Source of the DNA: Devosia sp.
GTDB taxonomy: Bacteria; Pseudomonadota; Alphaproteobacteria; Rhizobiales; Devosiaceae
Direction: 5' to 3'
Assembly (NCBI GenBank): GCA_028290245.1
Contig: JAQGKG010000484.1
Location: 1-19,364, forward strand
Length of the DNA stretch: 19,364 bases
Shown one piece after another: positions 1-8,601 of the stretch. The notes below the pieces were generated by a model. The model had not been told where the DNA came from. It did no database searches and saw only the letters and a program-made list of their open reading frames with translations. Position numbers and translations under genes: made by a program. Position 1 is the stretch's first letter. Every line of letters starts with the position of its first letter.

Positions 1-464
1 GGGAACGGGATATTACTCTGCGGCGCGGGCGTGCTGACCGGCTCCGTCGCCATCAGTGCTGCATAGAGATCGGCGATCTCCTGGTCGCTCATCAGAGTGT
101 AGTTTTCATAGGGAAACACGGGATAGAGATGCCCCTGCGGCCCCATGCCGTTGCTCATCGCATCGGAGAACTGCGCTGGCGTCCAACTGCCGATGCCAGC
201 GGTTTTATCGGAAGTAATGTTCGGCGGCACAAAAGTGCCGAACTGGGTTGCAAGACCAACGCCACCGGCAAGAAACCCGGCTCCCGCCGCCGTATCGGTA
301 TGGCAGGCGACGCAGCCGCCGAGCCGGATCAGATAATCTCCGCGGGTAACGTCACCCACCAGCGTCAGGTCGCGTGGTGGGCCGTTGACGGGCTTCAGAA
401 AATACACCGCCACTCCAGCAGCGATCACAGCCAGCACGCCTAAAACTACCAATCCACGCCGCAT
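1..464 (-). CDS. Membrane-anchored c-type cytochrome, alcohol/gluconate dehydrogenase cytochrome-subunit type (C-terminus cut by window edge)
   Basis: The frame is open from an ATG at 464 to base 1, giving 154 visible residues with no stop, so the gene continues to the left. Residues 5-23 form a hydrophobic N-terminal anchor or uncleaved signal. A single haem c site CVACH lies at 51-55. The following pattern (AGGVGLATQFGT, NITSD, GIGSWT, then HLYPVFPYENYTLMSD at 112-127) matches the haem domain of the cytochrome subunits of membrane alcohol, gluconate and aldehyde dehydrogenases; Met125 is the probable sixth haem ligand. The role is electron transfer on the periplasmic side of the inner membrane. 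No partner dehydrogenase is visible, but it could lie left of the window. A purine-rich AAAGGG precedes the start. An inverted-repeat motif lies about 50 bp upstream (516-538). The family is clear; the specific redox partner is unknown. Confidence 0.85.
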   Translation of the reverse strand, partial: MRRGLVVLGVLAVIAAGVAVYFLKPVNGPPRDLTLVGDVTRGDYLIRLGGCVACHTDTAAGAGFLAGGVGLATQFGTFVPPNITSDKTAGIGSWTPAQFSDAMSNGMGPQGHLYPVFPYENYTLMSDQEIADLYAALMATEPVSTPAPQSNIPF

Positions 465-515
465 GGCTCAACCCTTTGCCGCTGTTCACGCGATAGAGAT
501 CAGACGGCGTCGCCA

Positions 516-538
516 CTAGCAACTAACGGAAATGTTAG
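516..538. promoter_or_regulatory. Inverted repeat CTAAC-N6-GTTAG, possible operator upstream of the cytochrome gene
   Basis: The 12-mer CTAGCAACTAAC at 516-527 is followed by GGAA and then ATGTTAG at 532-538. CTAAC (523-527) and GTTAG (534-538) are inverted arms. The same CTAGCAACTAAC...ATGTTAG string, without the four-base insert, occurs at 8130-8148 ahead of the alpha-hydroxy-acid dehydrogenase. Here it sits 52 bp upstream of the cytochrome start, in the 88-bp gap after the sugar kinase. The repetition is seen directly; an operator role is inferred. Confidence 0.4.
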
Positions 539-552
539 GTGTCCCCGCGGGA

Positions 553-1497
553 TTATTTCCCGAGTACCGCATCAACCTCGGCTCGCGTCGGCGGCTTGCA
601 GCCCTTGCGACCGCAATTGATTCCAGCGACCACCGCCCCAAATGCCAGCATCGCTTTAAGGTCAGGCTGTACCAATTGGCTGAGCTTGCCGGCGGCCAGC
701 GCATGGTGCTCCGACAGGAATGTCAGCACACCGGCCATCAGGCTGTCGCCGGCTCCTACAGTGTCGACGAAGACCGGTGACGAATAAATTGGCGCCGTGG
801 CGCTGGCCGAGCGGGTGAATGCCATCGAGCCGGCTTCCCCCAGCGTGATCACCACCAGTTCGCAATTGGGTCGCGCCAGCAGCTTGGCCGCATAATCTTC
901 AAGGCTCAGGTCCGGCTCGAGCCAGGCGTGGTCCTCGTCGGAAAGTTTGATCACATGCGCCAGGTCGAGCAGATGCGAAAGCTGGTTTCTATAGGCCGCT
1001 TCATTGGTGACCAGCAGCGGTCGGACATTGATATCCATGGTGACCACTGCGCCACCTGCAATGGCTTTTTCAGCCACGGCAAACCAGGCTGCCGCATCTT
1101 CCGGCTCGATCGGCACAAAGCCGCCAAGCTGCAACACCCGCACGCCAGCCGGCAGTGCCGCGAGCAGGCTGTCACCCGTAAACGCCCGCTCCGCACCGCG
1201 CTCGAACACGTAGGTGGCCTGCATCTTCTCGTTGAAGGTCACGATTGCCCTGGTCGTCGGTGCATCAACGCGGCTCTTGATCAGTACGTTCACACCCGCC
1301 TCGGCCAGGGGTGCCAGCAGCATGTCGCCGAAAGCATCGGTGCTGATCGGGCAGAGAAACCCGGTCCAGTTGCCCAGCTTTGCCAGCGCGATAGCGCAGT
1401 TGAAAGGCGAGCCGCCGGCGATAGGTTGCCGTTCTGCAGCGGCGCCTGGCCCAGCCGGCACAAGATCAACCAGGCTTTCACCACCCACGACGAACAT
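553..1497 (-). CDS. PfkB-family carbohydrate kinase, probable fructokinase
   Basis: This is a sugar kinase of the ribokinase/PfkB fold (314 aa with the start chosen here), expected to phosphorylate a hexose, most likely fructose, with ATP in the cytoplasm. It opens with the MFVVGGESLVDLVP strand. PfkB signature 1 is at residues 28-42 (GGSPFNCAIALAKLG). Signature 2, DTVGAGDSLMAG, is at 245-256 with catalytic base Asp251 in the anion-hole motif GAGD. The frame is open upstream to 1554. I place the start at 1497 because the antisense strand carries GGGGAGG seven bases before that ATG, and the extra 19 residues are Cys/Arg-rich and unlike the family. No sugar transporter or regulator is adjacent, so substrate assignment rests on overall resemblance to alphaproteobacterial fructokinases; ribokinase or 2-keto-3-deoxygluconate kinase activity is not excluded. 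Confidence 0.85.
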   Translation of the reverse strand: MFVVGGESLVDLVPAGPGAAAERQPIAGGSPFNCAIALAKLGNWTGFLCPISTDAFGDMLLAPLAEAGVNVLIKSRVDAPTTRAIVTFNEKMQATYVFERGAERAFTGDSLLAALPAGVRVLQLGGFVPIEPEDAAAWFAVAEKAIAGGAVVTMDINVRPLLVTNEAAYRNQLSHLLDLAHVIKLSDEDHAWLEPDLSLEDYAAKLLARPNCELVVITLGEAGSMAFTRSASATAPIYSSPVFVDTVGAGDSLMAGVLTFLSEHHALAAGKLSQLVQPDLKAMLAFGAVVAGINCGRKGCKPPTRAEVDAVLGK

Positions 1498-1711
1498 ATC
1501 AACGCCTCCCCGGCAACACCGCCAGCGACATAGCATTTTTGGCCCCGCTGTCACCAGCGCCGTGAGCAGATGCCCGCGCGCTGGGCACAGGACATCAGTT
1601 TCCTGGCAGCGCCAATAACTTGATCTTTGCAGCGCTTTACTAGCCCGGTCCCACGTGTATTGTTCACCTTAGCCGGAACGGGAGAGCCGGCTACAACAGG
1701 GAGGAAATCAG
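1498..1711. promoter_or_regulatory. Divergent promoter region between the sugar kinase and takP-like gene
   Basis: This 214-bp gap separates two divergent genes. On the plus strand TTTACT (1636-1641) and TATTGT (1658-1663), 16 bp apart, form a plausible but weak sigma-70-type promoter for the TRAP binding protein. An inverted repeat TAGCCGG (1670-1676) / CCGGCTA (1687-1693) with a 10-base loop follows just before the ribosome-binding site GGGAGG at 1699-1704. It could be a leader hairpin or an operator. No transcription start can be fixed by eye, so the promoter elements are tentative. Confidence 0.35.
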
Positions 1712-2818
1712 TTGGATCGTCGCAAGTTTTTTACCAAGGCTAGTGCTGTCGGCGCCGGTGCCGTCGCTGCTACCACCGGCTTTGCCATGCCCGCCATCGC
1801 GCAGTCCCAGCCCAAGGTTAGCTGGCGTCTCGCAAGCTCGTTCCCGCCCGGCCTCGACACCATTTATGGCGGCGGCGAAACGCTGGCCAAATATGTCAGC
1901 GAAGCATCGGACGGCAATTTCACCATCGATGTGTTCGCTGCTGGTGAGCTGGTGCCGGCCTTCGAAGTGGTCGATCCGGTTTCGGAAGGCACTATCGAAA
2001 TGGCCCACACCGTGGGCTATTATTTCTCCGGCAAGGACGTCGCCTGGGCTGCCATGGCGGCCATTCCCTTCTCGCTCAACGCCCGCGGCATGAGCGCCTG
2101 GTATTATTACGGCGGTGGCCTCGACATCACCAATGCCTTCCTCGCCGACTACAACATCGTCGGCTTTCCCTGCGGCAATACCGCGGCGCAGATGGGCGGC
2201 TGGTTTCGCAAGGAAATCAACACCTTAGCCGACCTACAGGGCCTCAAGATGCGCGTCGGCTTCGCCGGTACCATCCTGACCAAGCTCGGCGTCATTCCGC
2301 AGACGCTACCCGGTGGCGAAATCTACAATGCGCTGGAAAAGGGCACTATCGACGCGGCCGAGTGGGTCGGCCCCTATGACGACGAAAAGCTCGGCTTTCA
2401 GAAGGTCGCGCCGTATTACTATTATCCCGGTTGGTGGGAAGGCGGCCCGACTGTCCACGCATTGGTCAACAAGGATAAGTTCGAAGAACTGCCTCCGGCA
2501 TATCAGTCGCTTCTCAAGACTGCCTGCCAGGCAACCAGCGCCGACATGTTGGCCAAGTATGACTATGTGAACCCCACTGCGATCAAGAAGCTGGTTGCGG
2601 CTGGCGCGCAGCTGCGTCCGTTCAGCCCGGAAATCATGGAAGCCAGCTTCAACGCTGCCAATGAAACCTATGCCGAACTGTCGGCATCAAGCCCGCACTT
2701 CAAGACGATCTGGGATTCGATCACCGCCTTCCGCAAGGATCACTATCTCTGGAACCAGATTGCGGAACTGAACTACGACGCCTTCATGCAGAACCAGCAG
2801 CGGGCTAATAAGCTTTAG
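1712..2818 (+). CDS. takP: TRAP transporter substrate-binding protein, TakP/DctP family (2-oxoacid type)
   Basis: This is the periplasmic solute receptor of a tripartite ATP-independent transporter; it hands ligand to the QM permease. Translation starts at TTG 1712, seven bases after GGAGG. The N-terminus MDRRKFFTKA has the twin-arginine pattern of a Tat signal, followed by an Ala-rich core and cleavage near AIA-QS at residue 30. The mature protein closely resembles, from memory, Rhodobacter sphaeroides TakP, a binder of pyruvate and other 2-oxoacids: WRLASSFPPGLDT, HTVGYYFSGKD, QMGGW (Gln160), LKMRVGFAG (Arg181), AEWVGPYDDEKLGF (Glu217-Trp218) and PYYYYPGWWEGGPTVH. The Gln, Arg and Glu-Trp positions match ligand or cation contacts I recall for TakP. 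At 368 aa it is full length. It is convergent with the permease genes instead of being in an operon with them. Family assignment is firm; the exact ligand is inferred. Confidence 0.9.
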   Translation: MDRRKFFTKASAVGAGAVAATTGFAMPAIAQSQPKVSWRLASSFPPGLDTIYGGGETLAKYVSEASDGNFTIDVFAAGELVPAFEVVDPVSEGTIEMAHTVGYYFSGKDVAWAAMAAIPFSLNARGMSAWYYYGGGLDITNAFLADYNIVGFPCGNTAAQMGGWFRKEINTLADLQGLKMRVGFAGTILTKLGVIPQTLPGGEIYNALEKGTIDAAEWVGPYDDEKLGFQKVAPYYYYPGWWEGGPTVHALVNKDKFEELPPAYQSLLKTACQATSADMLAKYDYVNPTAIKKLVAAGAQLRPFSPEIMEASFNAANETYAELSASSPHFKTIWDSITAFRKDHYLWNQIAELNYDAFMQNQQRANKL

Positions 2819-2840
2819 GCTTGGGTATACGCGAGTTCGG

Positions 2841-2871
2841 AGCCCCGGGGATTGGTCTCCGGGGCTTTTTG
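2841..2871 (+). terminator. Rho-independent terminator after the TRAP binding protein
   Basis: Arms AGCCCCGG (2841-2848) and CCGGGGCT (2859-2866) form an 8-bp GC-rich stem that can extend inward, followed directly by a run of five T (2866-2870). It lies 22 bp after the takP-like stop and points the same way. The opposite strand has no T-run after the stem, so it should act mainly on plus-strand transcription. Confidence 0.88.
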
Positions 2872-2878
2872 TTGCTTC

Positions 2879-2899
2879 TTCCCCTCTCCCTCAGGGGAA
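2879..2899. repeat. Small palindromic intergenic repeat (CCCCT...AGGGG type)
   Basis: TTCCCCT (2879-2885) and AGGGGAA (2893-2899) form an inverted repeat around CTCCCTC. Related CCCCT/AGGGG palindromes occur at 8491-8522, 8591-8601 and 19336-19356, always between genes. It lies between two convergent genes, just beyond the takP terminator. It looks like one copy of a dispersed short palindromic family, but the window alone cannot prove this. Confidence 0.45.
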
Positions 2900-2928
2900 A
2901 GGTGAACTTTGCACCGTCGCTTGACCCA

Positions 2929-4409
<1,481 letters not shown>

Positions 4410-4413
<4 letters not shown>

Positions 4414-5018
4414 TGAGCCGGTTTCTCATAGGCAAATTCGCGGACGTAATTGGTGGTCAGTGCCAGAATGCATTTGATGATCTCGGCGATGCCCTGCAGC
4501 ATCAGCACGCCAAAGCCGAGCGGCAGCATCAGTCGCACCGGCCAGCGGGGGAGGCCCCCGGCGGCATTGGACATGACGTTTTGCGTCCACGCCTGCCAGA
4601 ACCACGGCCAGGTGAAATAGATCAGCAGAATGCAGAGCGGCATCAGGAAGAACAGCCCGCCCAACAGGTCGATCCAGGTGCGGGTGCGCTCGCTGACGGC
4701 GCCATAGATCAGGTCGACGCGGACATGCTCGTTCATCTTGAGCGTCCAGGCGCCGCCCAGCATCACCATGCCGCCAAACATGTACCAGACCGATTCCGAC
4801 AGCACGTTGGAATAGTGGGTGTAGATATAGACCATGCCGCCGAACACGCCGCCACCAATCGATCGCTCTCGCGACAGCATCGCCACGACCGAATAGCGGA
4901 ACAAGGCGTTAAAGGCGCTGGTCAGCGCCGAAAACAGCACCAGCCAGACGGCGACAAGTCCGACTCTACGGCTGATCTCATCGATCACGCGCGTGATGCG
5001 CAAGGCTAACGACACCAT
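4410..5018 (-). CDS. TRAP transporter small permease subunit, DctQ/TakQ type
   Basis: This is the small integral subunit of the TRAP transporter (202 aa, within the usual range). Four hydrophobic stretches are visible: about 18-40, 79-97, 116-136 and 163-186. The typical DctQ elements ALFRYSV and MFGGMVMLGGAWTLKMNEHVRVDL sit in the first half, and RLMLPLGFGVLMLQGIAEIIK is the last helix. It partners the large subunit encoded directly downstream, with which it overlaps by four bases, and presumably works with the TakP-like receptor at 1712-2818, the only TRAP receptor in view. The start at 5018 is supported by GGGGAGG three bases upstream. The insert between helices 1 and 2 (residues about 47-70, rich in Gly and Tyr) fits the longer TakQ-like branch. 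Confidence 0.9.
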
Positions 5019-5197
5019 CGACCTCCCCGTCGTTTGCGTCTGCTTACTTCATGGCACGCCACAGCATTTTTGCAAATCGCGGATTACACTTCCCACAATG
5101 TAGCTTTCTTTGCGGCGACGGGGATTATTTGCCGAGAGGCGGTGTTGAGCTTGCTGAGGGCCGCACAGACGGTCCTCCAACCCGGAGGGAATATCCT
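5019..5197. promoter_or_regulatory. Divergent promoter region between TRAP permease operon and the secreted protein/ECF sigma unit
   Basis: The 179 bp between the two divergent starts must hold promoters for both. The plus-strand gene has a good ribosome-binding site, GGAGGG, at 5184-5189. GGGATT near 5120 followed about 16 bp later by GGTGTT has the spacing of an ECF-type promoter, which would fit autoregulation by the downstream sigma factor, but the match is weak. I see no clear terminator or strong operator palindrome here. Confidence 0.3.
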
Positions 5198-5596
5198 ATG
5201 CAGTTCCGTACAATCCTGGCTGGCGCCGCCGCGCTGGCATTTCTCGTCGCCCCAGCAGTCGCTGAAGACTATCTTGGCGGCGCCGTCAAAACCGTCGATA
5301 TCGGCGGCAAGGAAGTGTTTACCGACGCCAAGGGCATGACGCTGTACATCTTCGACAAGGACACCAAGGGCGATGGCAAGAGCGTCTGTAATGGCGAATG
5401 CGCTGTGAAGTGGCCGCCGCTGATGGCCGCTGCCGATGCAAAGGACGAGGGTGAATTCACCGTCGTGACCCGCGATGACGGCTCCAAAATGTGGGCGCAT
5501 GAAGGCATGCCACTGTATTACTGGTATGAAGACATGGCTGCAGGCGACGTCAAGGGTGACGGCGTCGGTGGCGTCTGGCATCTTGCAGTAGACTAA
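5198..5596 (+). CDS. Secreted YxWxxD-motif repeat protein (COG4315/PF03640 family)
   Basis: This is a small periplasmic or exported protein of unknown biochemical function, 132 aa. Residues 1-22 are a clear Sec signal ending AVA-ED; there is no lipobox cysteine, unlike many relatives annotated as lipoproteins. The mature part holds the two family repeats: YIFDKD (50-55) followed by CNGECAVKWPP (64-74), with a cysteine pair spaced four apart, and YYWYED (107-112) ending in a GVWHLAVD C-terminus. I chose ATG 5198 because GGAGGG stands eight bases before it and a signal peptide follows at once; the frame is open further upstream to 5051, but that stretch has no signal-like character. The stop is 13 bp before the ECF sigma start, so the three genes 5198-6916 probably form one transcript. 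It may be the sensed or regulated output of that sigma system (inference). Confidence 0.85.
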   Translation: MQFRTILAGAAALAFLVAPAVAEDYLGGAVKTVDIGGKEVFTDAKGMTLYIFDKDTKGDGKSVCNGECAVKWPPLMAAADAKDEGEFTVVTRDDGSKMWAHEGMPLYYWYEDMAAGDVKGDGVGGVWHLAVD

Positions 5597-5609
5597 ACCC
5601 CGGAGTTCC

Positions 5610-6116
5610 GTGGATCAATTTCTCGACCAGGTCGAAGCCTGCGTTCCAGCTCTCCGGCGTTATGCCCGGGCGTTGACGCGCAACCTCGACCTGGCCGATG
5701 ACCTGGTGCAGGATTGCCTCGAACGTGCCATTGCCAAGCGCGGGCTGTTTCGGCCCACCGGCCCGGTCCGCGCCTGGCTTTTCACTATATTGCTGAACCT
5801 TTATCGCAACGCGCTTCGTTCCTCCCATCGACGCGGCGAGCAGGTCGACATCGATAGCGTCCCTGAATTTGCAACGCCGGCGCCACAACCGGGGCATCTC
5901 GCCCTGGCTGAGATGGCCCGCGCTATCGAGACCCTGCCGCTTGAGCAGAAGGAGGCCCTGCTGCTGGTTGCCCTTGAAGGCCTGCCCTATCAGGAGGCTG
6001 CCGATATTCTGCAAATTCCAATAGGTACGCTGATGAGCCGGCTTGGCCGGGCTCGCGCTGCCTTGCGGGTCATCACCGGCACGCCGGCTGAACCGCATCT
6101 GAGGACCGTCAAATGA
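5610..6116 (+). CDS. ECF-type RNA polymerase sigma factor
   Basis: This is an extracytoplasmic-function sigma factor of 168 aa with only regions 2 and 4. Region 2 spans about residues 8-72, including DLADDLVQDCLERAI (27-41) for core binding and VRAWLFTILLNLYRNALR (53-70) for -10 recognition. Region 4 spans about 102-155 with the helix-turn-helix GLPYQEAADILQIPIGTLMSRLGRARAAL for -35 contact. The start is GTG 5610, supported by CGGAG four bases upstream, 13 bp after the previous gene. The stop overlaps the anti-sigma start (ATGA at 6113-6116), the usual coupling of a sigma factor with its inhibitor. It should direct transcription of a small stress- or envelope-related regulon and probably of its own operon; the signal is unknown. 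Confidence 0.93.
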   Translation: MDQFLDQVEACVPALRRYARALTRNLDLADDLVQDCLERAIAKRGLFRPTGPVRAWLFTILLNLYRNALRSSHRRGEQVDIDSVPEFATPAPQPGHLALAEMARAIETLPLEQKEALLLVALEGLPYQEAADILQIPIGTLMSRLGRARAALRVITGTPAEPHLRTVK

Positions 6117-6916
6117 CGCAAATTTCCCGCGACATGCTGATGGCTTATTGCGACGGGCAATTGCCCGATAGCGACCGCCTTGCCGTCGAAAATCATCTGG
6201 CTACCAATCCCGAAGCCGCCATGGAAGTGGCGCTGATCCAGCGTCAGAACGACGCCATCCGCACCATGTTTGCGCCTGCGGGTGCCGAGCCTGTGCCGGC
6301 TCGGTTGCGCCCTGGGAGGCTTGCCGCCGAGATCGGACGGCGCCGCAGTCACGGCTGGAGCTGGGCTGCCGCGGCAGTAGTCCTTGTCGGTCTAGGACTC
6401 GCGGCCGGCTGGTTTGCCCGGCCACTGCTCGACGCACGACCAGCCAGCGCCATGCTGATCGCCGACGCGGTCAATGCCCACACCGTCTATGTGGCCGAGA
6501 ACCGACATGCCGTTGAAGTTGGCAGCGATGATAGCGAGCACTTGTCGACGTGGCTGTCGACCCGGCTCGATACCACTCTGGGCATGCCCAACCTCGACGC
6601 GCAGGGCTTTACGCTCGTCGGCGGGCGCCTGCTGCCCGGCGAGCCGGATGCCGGTGGGCGCGCGGCGCAACTGATGTATGAGGACACCAGCAAGCAGCGC
6701 GTCACCATCTATGTCACCGCGGCCCTATCCGACCGCGAGCCGGCTTACGAGTTCACCTCATACGAGGGCGCAGAAGCGTTCTATTGGGCCAATGCCCGCA
6801 TTACCTGCACCGTCGTCGGCACGCTGCCCGAGGAGCAGATGAAGGCGGTGGCCGGGGCGGTTTATTCCCAGCTCACCGAGGGCGATGTTAGTTCAGGCCA
6901 GCCGTATCGGGGATAA
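6113..6916 (+). CDS. Transmembrane anti-sigma factor
   Basis: This 267-aa membrane protein should hold the upstream ECF sigma factor inactive. The cytoplasmic N-terminus (1-80) has the anti-sigma layout: a short helix with AYCDGQLPDSDR (11-22), VENHLATNPEAA (25-36), then the linker RQNDAIRTMFAP and PVPARLRP. It lacks the zinc-type HxxxCxxC motif, so it belongs to the non-zinc class. One transmembrane helix lies at about 82-104 between arginine-rich flanks. The periplasmic part (105-267) contains the conserved stretches WLSTRLD, LVGGRLLPGE and the C-terminal EAFYWANARITCTVVGTLPEEQ. Translation is coupled to the sigma gene by a four-base overlap. It ends three bases before the convergent dehydrogenase gene, with no terminator between them. 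Confidence 0.88.
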   Translation: MTQISRDMLMAYCDGQLPDSDRLAVENHLATNPEAAMEVALIQRQNDAIRTMFAPAGAEPVPARLRPGRLAAEIGRRRSHGWSWAAAAVVLVGLGLAAGWFARPLLDARPASAMLIADAVNAHTVYVAENRHAVEVGSDDSEHLSTWLSTRLDTTLGMPNLDAQGFTLVGGRLLPGEPDAGGRAAQLMYEDTSKQRVTIYVTAALSDREPAYEFTSYEGAEAFYWANARITCTVVGTLPEEQMKAVAGAVYSQLTEGDVSSGQPYRG

Positions 6917-6919
6917 AGC

Positions 6920-8101
6920 CTACTTCAGCACTGGCGCATTCCGAGGCGGAATGTCGTTGGAATAGATGTTGTGCAGCCCGACATTGAGAATGTCGCGTTC
7001 GCCGCAGAGCGCCATGGTGGTGTCGAGTTCCTTGCGGATGATGTCGAGCACGCGGGTGACGCCTGCCTCGCCGCCGGCACCGAGGCCATATAGCATCGGC
7101 CGGCCGATGAAGGTCCCCTTGGCGCCATAGGCCAGCGCCTTGAGCACATTCTGCCCCGAGCGAATACCGCTATCGAGATAGACCTCGGTTTTGTGCCCGA
7201 CGCGGTCGATGATTTCGGGCAGCACGCGGATCGTCGAGGGTGCGCCATCGAACTGGCGGCCGCCGTGATTGGACACGATGATCGCATCGGCGCCATTGTC
7301 GATCGCCGCCTGCGCGTCGTCGGGATCAAGCACACCTTTGACGATCACCGGACCGCCAAAGCGCTCCTTGATCCATTTCACATCGGCCCAGTTCAGCGTC
7401 GGATCGAACTGGCTGGCTGTCCACGAGGACAACGACGCTAGGTCATGATCGCCGCTGACATGGCCGACGATATTGCGAAACGTATGCCGCTTGGTGCCCA
7501 GCATGCGGGCGCACCACAGCGGGTGCTGCATCATCTGCCACACTGAATAGGCATTGAACTTGGGCGGCGTCGCCAGCCCATTGTGGATGTCCTTGTGGCG
7601 CTGGCCCAGGATCTGCAGGTCCATCGTCAGCACCAGCGCCGAGCACTTGGCGGCCTTGGCGCGGTCGATCAGCCGCTCGATAAAGCCGCGGTCGCGCATC
7701 ACATAGAGCTGGAACCAGAACGGCGCCGTAGTGTTTTCGGAGATGTCCTCGATCGAGCAGACAGCCATGGTGGAGAGCGTGAACGGAATTCCGTATTTCT
7801 CGGCGGCCTTGGCGGCCTTGATCTCACCATCGGCAATTTGCATGCCGCCGGTAGCGGCAGGGGCGATGGCTACCGGCATGGTGATTTCCTTGCCCAGCAT
7901 CGTCGTCTTGAGGTTGCGGCCCTCAAGGTTCACTGCCACCTTCTGCTTGAGCTTGATCTTGTTGAAATCGCCCTCGTTGTCGCGATAGGTGCCCTCGGTA
8001 TAGCTGCCGCTGTCGGCGTATTCGAAGAACATTTTAGGCACACTGCGGCGGGCCTTGGTCTTCATTTCATCGACGGTGAGAATCGTGTCGAGCGCGGCCA
8101 T
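6920..8101 (-). CDS. lldD: FMN-dependent alpha-hydroxy-acid dehydrogenase, L-lactate dehydrogenase (LldD) type
   Basis: This enzyme oxidises a 2-hydroxy acid, most likely L-lactate to pyruvate, passing electrons via FMN to the respiratory chain at the membrane. The family's FMN and substrate residues are all visible: Tyr28 (FEYADSGS), PVAIAPAATGG (76-86), QLYVMRDR (131-138, Tyr133), LTMDLQILGQRHKD (Asp161, Arg168), VKG (Lys255), the active-site SNHGGRQFDGAPS with catalytic His279 and Arg282, and DSGIRSG plus FIGRP for phosphate binding. Length is 393 aa from the start at 8101, normal for the family. The frame is open to 8374, but I reject the extension because MAALDTILTVDEMK matches a family N-terminus, GGAG lies nine bases upstream, and the extension falls in repeat-like DNA. 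Glycolate or mandelate oxidation are alternatives. A perfect palindrome lies 35 bp upstream (8136-8149). Confidence 0.9.
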   Translation of the reverse strand: MAALDTILTVDEMKTKARRSVPKMFFEYADSGSYTEGTYRDNEGDFNKIKLKQKVAVNLEGRNLKTTMLGKEITMPVAIAPAATGGMQIADGEIKAAKAAEKYGIPFTLSTMAVCSIEDISENTTAPFWFQLYVMRDRGFIERLIDRAKAAKCSALVLTMDLQILGQRHKDIHNGLATPPKFNAYSVWQMMQHPLWCARMLGTKRHTFRNIVGHVSGDHDLASLSSWTASQFDPTLNWADVKWIKERFGGPVIVKGVLDPDDAQAAIDNGADAIIVSNHGGRQFDGAPSTIRVLPEIIDRVGHKTEVYLDSGIRSGQNVLKALAYGAKGTFIGRPMLYGLGAGGEAGVTRVLDIIRKELDTTMALCGERDILNVGLHNIYSNDIPPRNAPVLK

Positions 8102-8129
8102 GCCTTGGAACTCCGGGATGGCCCTTGCC

Positions 8130-8149
8130 CTAGCAACTAACATGTTAGT
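8130..8149. promoter_or_regulatory. Perfect 14-bp palindrome ACTAACATGTTAGT, probable operator for the hydroxy-acid dehydrogenase
   Basis: ACTAACATGTTAGT at 8136-8149 equals its own reverse complement. With the flank it reads CTAGCAACTAACATGTTAG (8130-8148), and the same string interrupted by four bases lies at 516-538 upstream of the cytochrome gene. Read toward the dehydrogenase, TTAGTTGCTAG resembles in shape the TTAG...CTAA boxes of MarR-type regulators. It begins 29 bp upstream of the start codon, a suitable site for repression. The symmetry is observed; the regulator is unknown. Confidence 0.5.
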
Positions 8150-8490
8150 CGTCAATGCGACGTGCGGAAGCGCCGCCTGGGGTGCGGGTTTCGATAGACG
8201 AGCGGGCCCCGAGACGGCAACCGCCTCGTAAGGGTAGTAAAAAATGAGACGAAGGCCGCTCGGGGCGATGTGATTTTGTCGGAAGGCGGATCGTGACCCC
8301 AGCGTTTGCCGTAGCGCCTGCCCGGATGTCCCGTCCGCGCAGCCCAAGATGAAGCGCGACCCTCCTCCTCCCAACTGTCAATCCGGACACCGGTCGCTGC
8401 AGCGCCGCTCGCATCCCGGAAGATGGGGGGAGTATGCGGGAGGGCGCGGCGGATGGGGATAAGATTAGTTTGGAAATGCCGGACTGCGGT

Positions 8491-8522
8491 TCCCCCCTCA
8501 AGGGAGAGGGTGGGGTGAGGGG
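8491..8522. repeat. GC-rich palindromic intergenic repeat (CCCCTC...GAGGGG type)
   Basis: TCCCCCCTCAAGGGAGAGGG is followed by TGGGGTGAGGGG. CCCCTC-type and GAGGGG-type arms can pair in more than one register, and the composition and order of blocks (CCCCTC, GGGAGAGGG, TGGGGTGAGGGG) are typical of short repeats scattered between genes in Hyphomicrobiales. Related copies in this window are at 2879-2899, 8591-8601 and 19336-19356. Membership of one family is inferred by eye. Confidence 0.5.
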
Positions 8523-8590
8523 TGCGATGCTGATGCATATCGCCCCTTACCAGCATGGCATCCTTCACCCGTCGCTACGCGCCGACCGAT

Positions 8591-8601
8591 CCCCTGAGGG
8601 G
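8591..8601. repeat. Short palindrome CCCCTGAGGGG
   Basis: CCCCT and AGGGG flank a single G. It lies 38 bp downstream of the ligD stop in the direction of ligD transcription, with no T-run on that strand, so it is more likely part of the dispersed palindromic repeat family than a terminator. Confidence 0.3.

Noticed and set aside
928..1533. 201-residue open frame opposite the sugar kinase
   Set aside because: Antisense to a well-supported PfkB gene, with no domain or signal.
2841..2871. Terminator considered as bidirectional for the TRAP permease operon too
   Set aside because: On the minus strand the stem is followed by CCGAACTC and lacks a T-run, so action in that direction is not supported.
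8102..8374. N-terminal extension of the hydroxy-acid dehydrogenase by 91 residues
   Set aside because: The extension is not family-like, crosses the palindromic operator-like site, and a ribosome-binding site precedes the 8101 start.
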